A stretch of DNA of 64,000 bases from Tetragonia tetragonoides (GCA_038025085.1 CM076149.1:27510001-27574000), one strand, 5' to 3'; counted from the stretch's first letter, positions 33,201 through 45,279 are shown. Numbers and translations: made by a program. Notes: a model not told the origin generated them from the letters alone.

Positions 33201-33703
33201 GGAAAAACAAAAATAAAATAAAAAATAATAAAAAAAAAAAAAAGAAATAAAGGGGGGGGGAGATTTTTTTATTTTTTATTTTTTTTCCCCTTTTTTCGGT
33301 TGTGAGGGGGTAATTTTTTTTTAAAATTTTTTTGGGTGGGGGGTTAATTTATGGAAAATGGGAGGGTATTTTGGTATTTCTACTTGATACCATTATTCTC
33401 TTTTGTCTTTAGCTATTGGATGGGAACATAGGAATATTGTGATGTCGATGATGTCATGCATGACATCATAATTCCAATCCTTATTTATTTTTTGCATTTT
33501 CTCTTTTATATTCTTTTTGGATTTTTGATTTATTTTCTCCTTGGGCTTTGGGCTTTGCTTTGCTAATGGGTTGGGTCACCTTATGGACCCTAAATGCTCT
33601 TTTTAGCCCAAATGACTTATTTAATTAAGGTAATTACAGTCAATGCTAATATTAACTGTAATAATTATTAAAAGAAAATAAAAGTCAAAATTCGGCGTCT
33701 ACA
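30243..33703. other. Right part of the solo LTR, no gene
   Basis: This is LTR sequence without supported coding regions. It holds homopolymer-rich parts (A-rich then G-rich then T-rich at 33200-33345). A purine-rich stretch on the plus strand at 32930-33200 reads on the minus strand as CT/CCA-rich DNA and gives a chance Pro/Ser-rich open frame. Confidence 0.6.
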
Positions 33704-35590
33704 CCAGCTAAGAACCTATTTCTTTTAACCGATTGGATGAATGAGTAGCCGCTCCAATTCCTCTCACAACAAGAGGCAGAAGCTGGTTGAGAGAGAACTT
33801 TTATTGCCAGGGACTGAAGAAGTGGAGTTGTAGCTCCATAATTTGCCCATCAGCTCTGTGGCTTTGCTTGGGTTCTGAATGCCACGACATGGGGCTGGCT
33901 AAAGAATTCTAACCCATATGCAAAAGCCCCGTACTCATCAGTAACTTTTTGCAGCTCAACAGGTTCAGTAAAGAGTTGATGAAAACATTTGTCCCTATTA
34001 AGTGTTACTTCCTCATCGTCACTAGGAACTAATCATTGCCCTCCTTCACCTCCTTTCAACCAATCCTCACTATAGTATTTTGGCACTAATGAGTGAGTCA
34101 AGCAATGCAAGGGACTGTTTCTCTTATCCCACCGACCTAATAAAACTTGCTCAATAGCCTCAAAAAACATTAAGGTGTCAGATTTGGGATCTTTACTATC
34201 ATGCTCAAAAATAATGGCTTTAACCTTTTCAACCATGGAATCCCACATATCATATATCAAATGCAAAACTGGACTATCTGAATCCCCATTCCGTATCATG
34301 TGAGATATGGGTTCTGTGAAGGCTAAGAAGTAGTCAATCTCATCCCACCAATTATCACTCAAAAGTTTTTCCTTCACAAGACGAGCCTTAGCCTCAATAT
34401 GACACTTTGGTTTAGAAGTCTTCCAATCTGGGTCAAGAACAGTTTCTTGGAGTTCTAACTTCAAGCGTCTAACCCTTTTGGTCATGACTACATAAGAAGC
34501 AAACATTGTTTCCACAACTTTCAAAGTTGACAGGTTAGAATATCTTTTGAAAATTGCCATAGCTGGCTATGTTCAGAAATGAAGGAGCGGATTGCTTTAA
34601 CATCATTCATTAATTTTTAATCCATTCACACCTATAAAGTGGAGTGATCTTTCTGGTGGTTGTCAGATGGATTTCAAATCCAAGTTCAAACAATGAACTA
34701 CACAGGGGGTCCAAAAAATCTGTGGATATTTTTTATCTGCAGCCAAACCTGCCCCTTTAAAATTTCCAGCATTATCAGTGCAAATCTGTACTACATTTTG
34801 TGGTCCAATTTCTTCAACAACCGACAAAAACAACTCACCTACATAATTAATATCTTTGACATTTCAAGTTGTATCAATAGCCTTAACAAACATACATTGT
34901 CCACCAGATGCTACCATAATGTTTATAAGAGGCCGATGTTGCATATCCCCCCACCCACCAAAACATATTGAAACACCTCTTTTACTCCAAGTACTTTTGA
35001 ATGGTAGTAGAAGTCTTTACAAATGTGTTTTTTCTTGTAAACTCAAAGTTTTTCTAAGCCTTTCTATGGCAGGAGGACAATATCCAGCAAGATTATTACT
35101 ATTTGCCAATCTTAGCAGTGATCGTCTAAAAGATGGATTTTTAACAAAATTAAAAGAAATTCCACCAGTATAAAAGGCACAAGCAATTTCTTTATCAACT
35201 TCATCACGTTCTTTCATATTAAATGCCTTTTCAATTGCAGAAATTGAAGAGTTACCTTTCCTTTTCTTATCTTGTCGTAAATCCAAACCTGGTGGTAGAG
35301 TCAAGTACTCTGATTTCATGGTAGCAAGTGCGTCTGCCCTTAATTTCCTATTTCTGCTTCGTCTTGCTTCTTCTGTAGCATTTTTGGAACATAGGTTTCT
35401 ACTGATGGGAAACACGACATCCCTTGTCTTGATTGTTTGAGTAGATTATCCCTCACTTTGGAGTATGAACTTGTAAATTTCTTGTTGCAGTAGTTGCAAA
35501 TCCACTCTATGTTTCCTCCTCCCCCCTTGGTTCGATCTAATGTCTACATGCCTACACAATGGATTTTTCTCATAATCCATTTTTTGGGTG
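33704..35590 (-). pseudogene. hAT (BED zinc finger, DUF659) transposase pseudogene, 5' segment
   Basis: On the minus strand, from an ATG near 35580 (MDYEKNPLCRHVD), a BED-type zinc finger occurs at ~35530-35420 (WICNYCNKKFTSSYSKVRDN). A DUF659 region follows (35415-34660: IACAFYTGGISFNFVKNPSF, then shifted pieces such as DNAGNFKGAGL and IFWTPCVVHCLN). The catalytic RNase H-like part lies at 34560-34033 (KARLVKEKLLSDNWWDEIDY, HLIYDMWDSM) and the C-terminal dimerisation region at 34030-33709 (WANYGATTPLLQSLAIKVLS, ERNWS). It has multiple frameshifts, for example in a G run near 35522, and stops. It is cut at the solo-LTR target site; the rest is at 23150-23412. The intact enzyme would move hAT elements by cut-and-paste. 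Confidence 0.82.
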
Positions 35591-36360
35591 TAAGGTTTCT
35601 CTTGAATGACACTGGAAGAGGACATGGAGGTAAATTGATTCTTTGTTTAAAATGTAAAATCAATGAAAGATGGGAGAGAGAAGATTGAGAAATAATCACC
35701 ATGGCTGTTTGATTTATATAGCCGTATGCTAAGAAAATTTCTGGAAGGTTTTCATTGGAGTTGGAAAGTAAAAGATTGTGGGAGTATATCTTTCCTGAAT
35801 TTCCCATGGCTTCCATTTTTGAGAGTTTTTGGGATCCTTTGACTAGGTCAAGCGTTTGATGGCTGAAATAGAAGAAGGAAGGTGAAGGAGTTAGCTAGCA
35901 ACTTTTTGTCAATCACCCTTGCGACATTTTACTGACCAAGTGAATCAAATGTTTGTTTTTTTCATTTTATATATAAGGCCAAGTGACCACACGTTTAGAT
36001 TAGGTTGTTTCCTTTTCTTTTCTTTTTTTTATACTTTTTTGAGGTTTTGTATAAGATAATTCAACTTACTTTTTTTATTTTATAAATGAGAAAGATAGAT
36101 GGTTTAGTGGCTTTTGCATTGCAAATTAATTAATAAAAATAAAAATAATATTATGTATTATGTTATTATTATTTATTTTTTTTTTTTTTGCAACCAAAAT
36201 TATATGATTATATTAATTATACTAATAAAGTTGGCAACTTGCATTGACTCTTTTTATTTCATGCCAATTCTGAGATCGGTCTAAAAAATATCAAAATTAT
36301 GTAGAACGTTAGATAATCATACTATTAAACAAATTCGGTGATGTAACGTTCGAGTTATAC
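35591..36360. other. Gene-free stretch upstream of the hAT pseudogene
   Basis: AT-rich DNA. It should contain the 5' end of the hAT element, but no convincing terminal inverted repeat was located. No other gene. Confidence 0.4.
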
Positions 36361-36685
36361 GTTATTTGTGTACATATTATCTCGTTTTTGTGTTCACGTA
36401 TTACATTTGTACTACATTCTGGTCGTATTGTCAGTATTCTTATAATCTATAATCATGTTATTGTTAGAGCGATCAAAGGCTGACATGAGTTCAAAATAAT
36501 TTAAACTAACATGACCGAAATCATGTCACTTGTGTACATATTATCTGATTTTTGTGTTCACGTATTACATTTGTACTACATTATGTTCGTGTTGTCAATG
36601 TTCTTATAATCTATGATCATGTTATTGTTAGAGCTATCAAAGGCGGACATGAGTTCAAAATAATCATGTTATTGTTAGAGTGACC
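36361..36685 (+). repeat. Tandem duplication, ~164-bp period, two and a bit copies
   Basis: GTGTACATATTATCT starts at 36368 and again at 36532. Both copies share TTTTTGTGTTCACGTATTAC, ATCATGTTATTGTTAGAG and GACATGAGTTCAAAATAAT. A third fragment (ATCATGTTATTGTTAGAGTG) follows at about 36663. The copies look about 93% identical. Confidence 0.85.
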
Positions 36686-36756
36686 ACATTGCAAAGAGAA
36701 GAGACATGTGTTAGCCTATTTATGACGTTTTCATATAACATTTGTTTTATAATAGG

Positions 36757-36763
36757 GATAGGG

Positions 36764-36796
<33 letters not shown>

Positions 36797-36818
36797 TAGG
36801 ATTTAGGGTTTAGGATTA
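36757..36818 (+). repeat. Interstitial telomere-like repeat
   Basis: About nine units of (T)TTAGGG: a run of TTAGGG followed by the plant-type TTTAGGG, with degenerate units (TTTAGGA) at the end. TTTAGGG is the usual plant telomere unit; TTAGGG is the less common form. The array is short and embedded in AT-rich DNA. Confidence 0.85.
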
Positions 36819-38350
36819 AAGTTCTTATAACTAGGAATTTATTATTTTGTTCTCGGAATGTATGATTGAAGGGATTAGGCCTCCCACGTTCTACGACATT
36901 ATTATTACTAGTTTAAAATGATTTAAGAAGAATGATCTAAATTGGTCATGAGCAAATAGAAAGAGACATGCCTCATATTGTTTAATTACTTCTTTTACAA
37001 CAGATAATTTATTAGTCCCTTTGTTCTATAAAGATCACAATAATTAAATTGTTTTAATGTAATATAATTATTAATTTATTTAGATGTATACAAAGCAATA
37101 CTTTAAAATTATATAGCTTGATTTGCCTTATAAGATACTTTAATAATTTTAATTTCATTCTATATTATTTTTATTAATATATACTAATTATGGAAGATGG
37201 TCAAATTAGTTCATTGTACTATATATGTCCTCATATGTTAATATTTGTCAATTTGATAAGAGAGGCAATTATTATCTTATGGATATGTATAATTCAATTT
37301 GTAAGCAACCGAGTAAAACACAAATTTTGAAACTTAGTGTATTAACAAAATATTAGTGTAAAGGAGTAGCTTAAAAATAAATTTATTAGTTATAATTTAA
37401 ATTATAATAATTACTAAGAAAATACATTTATCTTTTTTTTATCAAAGGAAAATATCTTCATCTTATATTATGGACTAGATTTCGTGACGCACGAGTTATT
37501 GTTCATCCTCCTCCGTTATTAGCAATAATATTAATTTTTTTTAATCATGTCAATATATAAAGTTGAATAATAGGAGAGCAATGACCAATATCAATTTTTT
37601 TATCAACAAAAATAAACATATTTAATAAAAAATTACTTTTTTAGTGAGTATATAAAATAATTTTTTGACGGTAATAGATATAATACTTATGTTACTTATT
37701 TTTATTATAATAAAATAAAACTAGAACTTGATTATGGATTTTGATATATAACTTGAGTACTTTGGGGCCTTGAGCAAGAAAAAAAATAATTCAAAAGCCA
37801 CTTTAGTACAACATATTATTTTGCATGAATTTTCTTTTCCATATTTTAGTATCAATGCAACCGTTTGGGTTCAAGATTGAAATTGCAATCAAGATAGGAA
37901 ACTCTAAAGATTTTGGTTAACATCTTATAGCATAGTAATTTCAAATAGATACAAGACAAATATACTCAACCATATTTGACAAATAGTTCTAAAAAATTAA
38001 CTAAAAGAAAACTTCTAGATTGACAGCTAAATTTAAAAATAAAGGCACCAACAATATAATAAAAAAAAATCCTCTTCATTGACGTAACTACAAAAAAGAA
38101 AAAAAAAACTTTGCATAATAAAAACGAAAATTTGATTAGAAATTTTAGCATATATTTTTTTTATTATAGGATGGTGTCATCCATTTGTCATCCATAACCG
38201 GTCAACCCATTCAAGTTGTCATCTTTTTTTCTTTTTTTATTTGTTTGATAGGAAGGTATCATGATATCATCCATATCTTGAGATACCTGTTTAAAAAGAA
38301 AGAAAAATAATTTAGATACTTATACAACTTACAAGTACAGGAGTATTAAC
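36819..38350. other. AT-rich intergenic DNA
   Basis: No gene or named repeat seen. Very AT-rich with many A/T homopolymers. Confidence 0.6.
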
Positions 38351-38701
38351 GTGCAAAGGGTTGGGGAAGAAAGTAAAACAAAGCCCAGAACAAAAAGCCC
38401 AGAACACTCATCATGCAAGGTCTCAAACCCTAACTTTTACAGCAGCCATCCGACATTTCAACCCCGACCCTGCTGCAAAACCACATCAATCACTGGCCTC
38501 CCGGCGACCTCAGTCAATATATTCCAGCGAGGTCTCAGTCACCGGATCCCGGCGAGATCTCAGTCATCGGTGTCCGTTCGGCGATGGATTGACAACGGTG
38601 ACTCGGTGAGTTTGTTTTTTGGATCAGATTGCTCCGTTCTTATGCCGCAATCGAAGTTCAACGACGATGAAACAAGTCAGAAGGTCGTATCTGTCAAATA
38701 A
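38351..38701 (+). other. Isolated 116-codon open frame, unassigned
   Basis: A GC-richer patch in AT-rich DNA with an open frame starting MQRVGEESKTKPRTKSPEHS and rich in Ser, Thr, Pro and Arg. A second overlapping frame is also open. The segment has three similar words (CGGCGACCTCAGTCA, GCGAGGTCTCAGTCACCGG, GCGAGATCTCAGTCATCGG) and a possible donor (CTCGGTGAGTTTG, 38603-38615). It may be the first exon or 5' UTR of a lost gene, or a captured gene fragment. No family was recognised. It is followed by an inverted pair GGGTCGACACG/CGTGTTGACCC (38702-38752). Confidence 0.2.
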
Positions 38702-38814
38702 GGGTCGACACGTATGCCATGTCGGTATCGGCGTCGTATCGTGTTGACCCTCAACACGCCTTAATTATGCCGTGTCGGAGAAACATTGAACTAAACTGAC
38801 TTTCTCTCTAGAGG

Positions 38815-41260
38815 CTCTGCAAAATTAATCTAAGAAAGCTTTCACCAAGCGAGCTTGATCTGTGGATGCTTCAGCTAGTAGAATAATGTCATCTGCAAAG
38901 GAGAGTGATGACAAGGGAGGCCTATTACTACTAGCACGAACTGGCTTCCAGACGCCATTGGCAACCAGCATATCAACCAATTGGGTAAGCTTATCCATAC
39001 ACATAACAAAGAGATAAAGGTGATAGGGGATCACCTTGTCGTACCCCTTTTGTTGCTTCAAATTTCTCAGTTGCTTCCCCATTCCATAAAAGCTGTAGTC
39101 CGATGGAAGAAACACACAACCTGATAACATCAATAAGTTGCTGGAGGAGACACATATCAAGAAGAGTGTCGTGAATGAAGCTCCAATTAAGGCGGTCATA
39201 AGCCTTCTCAAGGTCAAATTCAATAATCATGCACCATGTCTTCCCCTGCTTCTTCCTCAAAGTATGCAGAACCTCCTGAACAATCACTATATTGTCCTTG
39301 ATTTGCCGTCCAGGCACAAAGCTACATTGTGTGGGTGAGATCAAAGTTGGCAAAAATTTCTTTGAGGCGGTTCACAATAGCTTTCGTGACCACTTTTTAA
39401 GAGACATTGCAGAGGCGAATATGCCACAATTGAGTGACTTTCTCTGGGTTGTCTACCCTAGGGAGCAAAAAAAAATACTTCAGTCAAACCCTCAGGATAG
39501 TCATTACCGGCAAGAACATCCAATGCCATGTTAATAAGTTTGGGGCTGACAAGCTCCCAATTACGTTGATAGAACATGGCTTGGAACGACCCATCTGGTC
39601 TGGGTGGTTTATAAGGAGCCCTGGACATTGTGGATGCTTTAACTTCTTCTGCAGTAACGGGACGAGCGAGATCATCCCGTTCAGCATTGGAGAGGGGTGG
39701 GATGTGATTATGGGGAAGATCATTTAAATCAATTACAGGTCGTGGTTCAGAGAATAAGTCAATAAAATAACCCCTCACCATTTTTTTCACTCCATTTGGT
39801 TCAGAAAAACATACACCTTTAGAGTTCTGGAGTGAAACAACTTTATTAAAATTGCACCTCAAAATAGTGCTCAGTCTGGATATCTCTGTCTTTGATTGCA
39901 TGCATGCGTGATTTTTGAAACCAAAGAGTGTGTTCCTGCTCAAGTACTTCAAGTTCTTTCTTTAAGTCCAACTCACGTTGCAGTAGATTGCGTAAACAAT
40001 GAGATGCAAGAGCTTTCTCAGTTCCTTCCAGACGGGTCATTAAATGACGCTTACGTCGAAAAATGTTGCCAAAAAACTTTTTGTTCCAGTTATTTAGAGT
40101 AGTAGCCACAGTCTTTAAACAAGGTACTAGAGGAGAAGGAGAATTCCATGCCTCTTTAAGAACTGGTCCAAAATCCTCATTAGTAAGCCAAGCAGTCTGG
40201 AAGCGGAAGGATCTAGTACTCATAGGGAGAGGAGCAAAGCCAGTGGTGCTGATGAGAAGAGGGCAGTGGTTTGACTGTATTGCTGGAAGATGTTTGACAA
40301 CCCCGCTTTCTAACTTGGTCACCCAAGAAGCATTAGCAAGTCCTCTGTCTAATCTTGCACATTTCCAAGTTTCCGGGGAGTTACCCTTTGACCATGTGAA
40401 TTTTTGACCCGAGAAACTAAGAAATAAGATGGTTTTTTTCAATTTAATTGTTGAAACATGAAGCCCTCCTAACCACCTCATTGCATCCCCCATTACACTT
40501 TTCCATCGAACGCGTCTCATTAAAATCCCCAACAAGGAGCCAGGGTCGTGTCATAGTGCTGACCATAAGCTCCAAAGTTCCTCTCTCTTAGTGCTATCCA
40601 GACTACCATAAATAGCAGAAAAATACCGAGGTTCTTCTCCAACTTTTGTGATTTCAACATGAATAAATTGTGCATGGAGAGTAGAGGGAACAACAATCAC
40701 AAATTCAGATTTCCAGAACAGCCAGATTTCACCACTAAAGCAGTCAACTTCAACATGAATTATGCCCGAATACCCAATTTATTGACAGATTCTATCAACG
40801 TTATTTCCACGAATATGGGTTTCCAACAAAGCCAGCACCGTCGGTTTGTTGATTCGAATAATTTCTTTTAAAGTGGTCAAGAAAGCACGGCTCCCTGCTC
40901 CTTGAACATTCCAGACTAAAAACTTGATCGACATATTATAACTAGATAAAGTGGAAGAAACTCTTGATCCTCTGAGGGGATGAAGGGGAGGAAAGATAAG
41001 AAAAAATCCCTAATTTCTCTCATCATTAGGCCCACTAGATTGGGCATCTGCAGCGTGAAGACCAGCTCCTTATGAGTGTGTGTTGGAGGGAGGTACATTG
41101 GGAATCTTGCTTCGATTTCGTGACTCATTGGGTGGGCAATTCGCATCCAGGGGACGTCCATAGGGCTCCCTACAAACCAAATCGTCTTCGGAGGGATGTT
41201 GGAGGACCTGATTGTGGTTTGCTATATATACTTGTCCCACGTCATAGAAACACATGAAGT
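38815..41260 (-). pseudogene. LINE (L1-type), decayed, 3'-truncated
   Basis: On the minus strand ORF2 begins at about 40935 with MSIKFLVWNVQGAGSRAF, the endonuclease start. GDFN-like and LDRGLANASWVTKL motifs (endonuclease C-terminus, 40535-39846) follow. The linker comes next (NGVKKMVRGYFIDLFSEPRP) and then the RT: QCSFVPGRQIKDNIVIVQEV, FDLEKAYDRLNW, KGVRQGDPLSP and the catalytic LSFADDIILL (near 38885). The reading stops near 38815, so the thumb, zf-RVT and 3' UTR are missing. Multiple stops and frameshifts break it, including a TAA after DRICQ. Minus-strand sequence at 41255-40940 may be the end of ORF1 but was not recognised with confidence. Confidence 0.85.
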
Positions 41261-41774
41261 TAATTATGGGTTTGTTAGATCAAGGGTAAATGATGATATA
41301 TGTTTCACACAAAATTGCGTATAAGACGGCCTCAAAATGCAACAAAAAAAGATTAAAAATTGAGTGAAAAATCGCAAAGCACGACATTCAGCTTTCATTC
41401 ACATTAATAAAACTATTATTCGTGAACAACATCATTACCTCCTATTAATAAACGACTCAACTACACAACTAAATTGCGACGTCAAAACTATAATATTGCC
41501 AAATTATAACCAAGAAAGTATACTAGAACACCTACTACCCGATGACAAAGCATTATAAACTACACTACTATCCATCTCTCACTACAATATTTGAAAATTC
41601 ATTTAGTGACGGCAATTGCAAGCCAAGATCGTACCTCATGAAATTTTTTATTAGCTCTTCCTTACTAGAGTCAGATGAAAAATGAAGGGTAAACAAAATT
41701 AAACATGAGTAAAGAACGTTGGGATCCATTTCCACCCAGACAACCACATCCACGTTGACACTCATGATATGTTC

Positions 41775-42077
41775 TTTTCAACTGTTTTCCAGTTGGTCCC
41801 AGTTGGTCTCAGTTGTCACCAATTCTCTTCAGTTACAAGTTAGACTTATCGGTTGTCACTACTTGCCCCCAATTATCCTCAGTTTGACCCATCTTTTCTC
41901 AGTTTTGTATTTTGAGTGATTTTTTAATAAAATAATAAAAATAAAAATAATTATAATTATTTTCATTATAAATCATAGTTATAATTAATATTATAATAAT
42001 AATGTTAAATAGTATAATAATACTCCGTAATAATAATTTTTATTACTATTATTATTATTATCATTATTAAATGTTAC

Positions 42078-42114
<37 letters not shown>

Positions 42115-42149
42115 TATTATTATTACTATTATTATTACTACTATTACTA

Positions 42150-42180
<31 letters not shown>

Positions 42181-42340
42181 AAAAAATTCACAATTTCTAG
42201 TTTCACCAGTTGTTCCCAGTTTCTCGCGGTTTGACCCAGTTGTTCCCAATTTTCCTCAGTTACCACTAATTGTCCCCCAATTACCAATTAGACTTCACAG
42301 TTGATCCCCAATCGCCCCCAGTTACCAGTTCAAAAAAACA
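41775..42340. repeat. CAGTTG/TCCC-rich repeat pair flanking an (ATT)n tract
   Basis: Two clusters of words like CCCAGTTG[G/T]TCCCAGTT, CCCCCAATTA and AGTTAGACTT/ATTAGACTT lie at 41785-41915 and 42200-42335. They look like direct copies of one another. Between them is very AT-rich DNA with (ATT)n at about 42071-42179. No family was recognised; it could be a diverged satellite fragment. Confidence 0.55.
42071..42179. repeat. (ATT)n microsatellite, slightly interrupted
   Basis: A trinucleotide tract with a few ACT/TTT interruptions. The open frames across it (poly-Ile/Leu or poly-Asn) are artefacts of the repeat. Confidence 0.95.
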
Positions 42341-43045
42341 TGCCCTTGATGTAAGTACATAAATGCCAAAAATTAGATTTTTCAGTACCCTAAAATCGAG
42401 AACTACATACTCCAAAAATTCTCAAAACTTAAAATACACAGAAAAATAAAGGAGTAATGGTCGTGGAAAAATCGAAACATAGAAAAAGAAATCTAGCAAA
42501 ACTACTTATGAGAATGAATAACTATATATACACAAAAATTTGTTTTGGTGAGACGATAGTCACTTTTAATTTTAGTATAACAAGGGTCACTACTCATAAT
42601 AAGTGATTCCTACATTGCTAAATAGTGATCCCTGTTTTTGTGAGTTGGTCTCACACAACACTTATTTTGGAAGGAAAGTAAACAACAATCCAAGTCGATA
42701 AATTACAAACAGATTCACATAGTCAGTTATTTACAACAAGACAAGAGTAGGGGAAAGCTCATGGTCCCGGAACAAGTCAACTTCATTGTTTATGTTCATG
42801 TGATGACTCAAAGAAACTAAAAGAAGACAATCAAGGACCAACAGTAGGGGAGCAACCAAAAAGAAAAGTGAAGAATATTAAGCACTCGTATTAACAAAGG
42901 AAAATGCTAAAGTTTTCACTTTTTTGTCTGGAGGGATCACTTTTCAGGTACAGTAGTATCACTTTTTGATTCACAGGTAGTACGCCTCATCTATGAAACT
43001 GCCTCGTATGAATTTTTTGTGAAGCTTCCAAGTGTGTTGGTCATG
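42341..43045. other. Region downstream of the MYB gene, with GTGACC-type motif fragments
   Basis: No gene. Short pieces such as AACAAGGGTCACTA (42578-42591) and GGGATCACTTTTCAGG (42934-42949), with GTGAG/CTCAC words nearby, resemble the GTGACC arrays of 3-16 kb and the common plant GAGAC/GTCTC repeat. The 3' end of the MYB transcript should lie here. Confidence 0.4.
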
Positions 43046-45279
43046 TCATGCCACTTCAATAAACTTGCAATTGTCACCTTCATCATCATTTGAAAAATCC
43101 CAATTTGTCAACTGATTGTTAGTACTCCATAATTCCCACTCATCACTAATGCAATTGTAATCCTTACAGTAATCATTAGGCCACTGATCAAGATCTGGAA
43201 ATTGTATACAATCTTCAAAACTAGTATCACTATTATTATTCAACAATGACAACCCAAAATGATTATTGGGTGATGATGAGTTTGAAGATGAAGTAGGAGA
43301 AACATATGACATTAAAATCTCTTCAGGTTCAATTATGGGCACCTCATCAATGCAAAAGTTGTGATCAATAGCTCCTAGTAATGTTGGATTTTTGTAACTC
43401 TTTGTTTCATGTTCAATATGATCATTTGTTATATGTGACGGTTGTTGTTTTGGTCGTTCTTGAGGAATTGGGGAGATGGGCTTGTGGGTTTGGGGATCAA
43501 TGCCCACTTTCTTCAATTTCTTCTTGACGTGGGTGTTCCAATGGTTCTTTATTTCATTGTCTGTTCTTCCAGGGAGATGAGATGCTATCTTTGACCATCT
43601 GCATAAACACATTAAATCAGCCTTAAGAACACAAGTTATTATTTTTTTCTTTTTCTTTTTCTTTTTTTTCACAAAAAATCATCTGGCATTCACAAAGATG
43701 CAGAATATACCTAACAAGTACAAATCTATTTTTCTCAAAAAAAAAGACAAGTACAAATCTATGATAATAATATGAATATACTCCCTCCATTACTATTTAA
43801 AAATAGTATCGTAATCATGAACTTCATCCATATGTGATATAAAATGGAAAAGATTTTGTGTAAAACCGTACCGCTTGATGGTAAAACCCTTAAAAGTAAC
43901 ACTTTTAATTTAAAATATAATATTATTCTTTTAATATTTTTTAGTATAATGGTAATATATACATTTTTCAAAATATAAAAGTCATCTCATAGTCTGAGCT
44001 TCTTATATGAATTTTTATCATCTTCCTTCATTTCTTTTCGTTACCTTTTTTTTGAGCAATTTCTTTCGGTTAGTTAGAATGTAGGTTGAGTAGGTCTTGT
44101 GTATGTGAGAGCAACTCACAATAAATAAATATCACTACTTAGAAATATATGAGTCAGTTATTATGAGTCGTGACGACCTTTTTACTTAGACGTGACCCTC
44201 ATCTCACCTTATTGGTTTATATTGTACTCCTATACTATGTCCAAAAATAGACTTGTCATACAATGATTGCAAGCATCCAATATTGATTATGGGTCCAAAA
44301 GCCTGAGTGACTTTCTTTAATTAATAAATGCACATTCACGAGACATCATTCTATTGCTTTAGGGCAACTCATCATGAGCAATGAATTTTCCCCACCCTTT
44401 CTTCATCATTTTGCTATCTATTTGCATGAATATTCTGAATAGTTTTTTTTTACAGAATTTTTTTGGCTGAGAACCAAAAGAACTATGGAGTACGTACCTA
44501 TTGCCAAGTTGGGCATGAAGACTGATAACCATATCTTCTTCATTCTCTAACAACAAACCTCTCTTAAGGTCTGGTCGAAGATAATTAGTCCATCTTAGTC
44601 TACAGCTCTTACCACATCTTAGAAGACCTATACATTCAAAATTAATAAAGTCAATTAAATGATACAAGAATTCTAAAAGATGTTAATACTGTGTATAATT
44701 TATTAACTTTAAAAAATAAACAATGTCCATCATTTTGTAATGGATTAATTAACAATTTTACCAAGTTCGCCAAAATCTTAATAATCTAAACTATAATAAT
44801 AAATTTGCACCATATTTAATCCAGGTGACTTTTTTTCGCTTTCTAGCCTTAGGCTAAGCTATTTTATCTCAGGTCAGCAGCCCAATCCGAATCAAAATTG
44901 ACGATATTAGGTGGTTAAAGGCCCTCACTCCAATCCCACCCCACCTCACCCGACACCAGATGGGCTAAGGCTTTACCGTTGTCACCCCCATGTTTCTACC
45001 AACCAGATGAATGAGAATCTCAAGTCTTAAACTTGGTACCTTTAAATTAGAAGGTAAGAAGATAACCATTATCGAGACAAATGCCTCTAGGTTTCTTGGC
45101 ATAAAGATATTAGTGAGAAGAATGAGGGGAAAAACAGATGTAAGACCTGCAAGTTTAGGAAGAGCCCTCCAACAACATTGGCCATTAGTGAGCATGAAGT
45201 TAATAAGCTTCTTGTCCTCTTCAGCTGTCCATGGACCTTTCTTCAATCCTACTTTGTCACAACATGGTTGCCTCCCCAT
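43046..45279 (-). CDS. R2R3-MYB transcription factor, MYB20/42/43/85 type
   Basis: Three exons on the minus strand: 45279-45147, 44627-44498 and 43598-43046. They give 816 bases and 271 residues. Splice sites are GT/AG (GCAG/GTCTTA...TATAG/GT; AATAG/GTACGT...GCAG/ATGG), at the two positions usual for R2R3-MYB genes. R2 (residues ~13-62) has W17, W37 and W57. R3 (~66-113) has W89 and W108 with [13 protein letters not shown]. The start [26 protein letters not shown] and [10 protein letters not shown] after R3 are typical of the MYB20/43/42/85 group, known in Arabidopsis as regulators of secondary wall and phenylalanine/lignin genes. The C-terminus is acidic and rich in Asn, Ser and Trp, as activation domains are. 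No bHLH-binding motif is seen in R3. The nuclear role is inferred from the family. Confidence 0.92.
43599..44497 (-). other. MYB intron 2 (899 bp), with repeat pieces
   Basis: The intron contains a poly(T)/CTTTTT-rich stretch near its 3' end (43640-43672 on the plus strand) and a Stowaway-like end TACTCCCTCCATTACTATTT at about 43780-43799. The matching second end was not found. There is no coding sequence inside. Confidence 0.6.

Larger units (their letters stand above)
23418..33703. mobile_element. Solo LTR of ~4.26 kb (probably Ty3/gypsy), split by a copia element
   Basis: The ends are TGTGGGGCCACATTC and CGGCGTCTACA, with TG...CA termini and a perfect 5-bp duplication CCAGC (23413-23417 and 33704-33708). 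Inside lies only the nested copia element (24217-30237 plus its 5-bp duplication). Without it about 4.26 kb remain, with no internal repeat of its own ends and no retroviral coding motifs. This fits a single very long LTR left by LTR-LTR recombination. LTRs of this size and a CGTCTACA-type end suggest the Ogre/Tat group of gypsy elements, which is an inference. The interior includes purine/pyrimidine-biased stretches (32965-33345). Confidence 0.8.

Noticed and set aside
32965..33210. Pro/Ser/His-rich 81-codon minus-strand frame resembling an extensin
   Set aside because: It results from a purine-biased stretch of the solo LTR, with no signal peptide or SPPPP repeats.
38351..38701. Confident protein-coding call
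   Set aside because: Two frames are open over the same bases and no homology is recognised; kept only as an unassigned low-confidence feature.
42067..42304. Poly-Asn or poly-Leu/Ile open frames on both strands
   Set aside because: They are translations of the (ATT)n tract.
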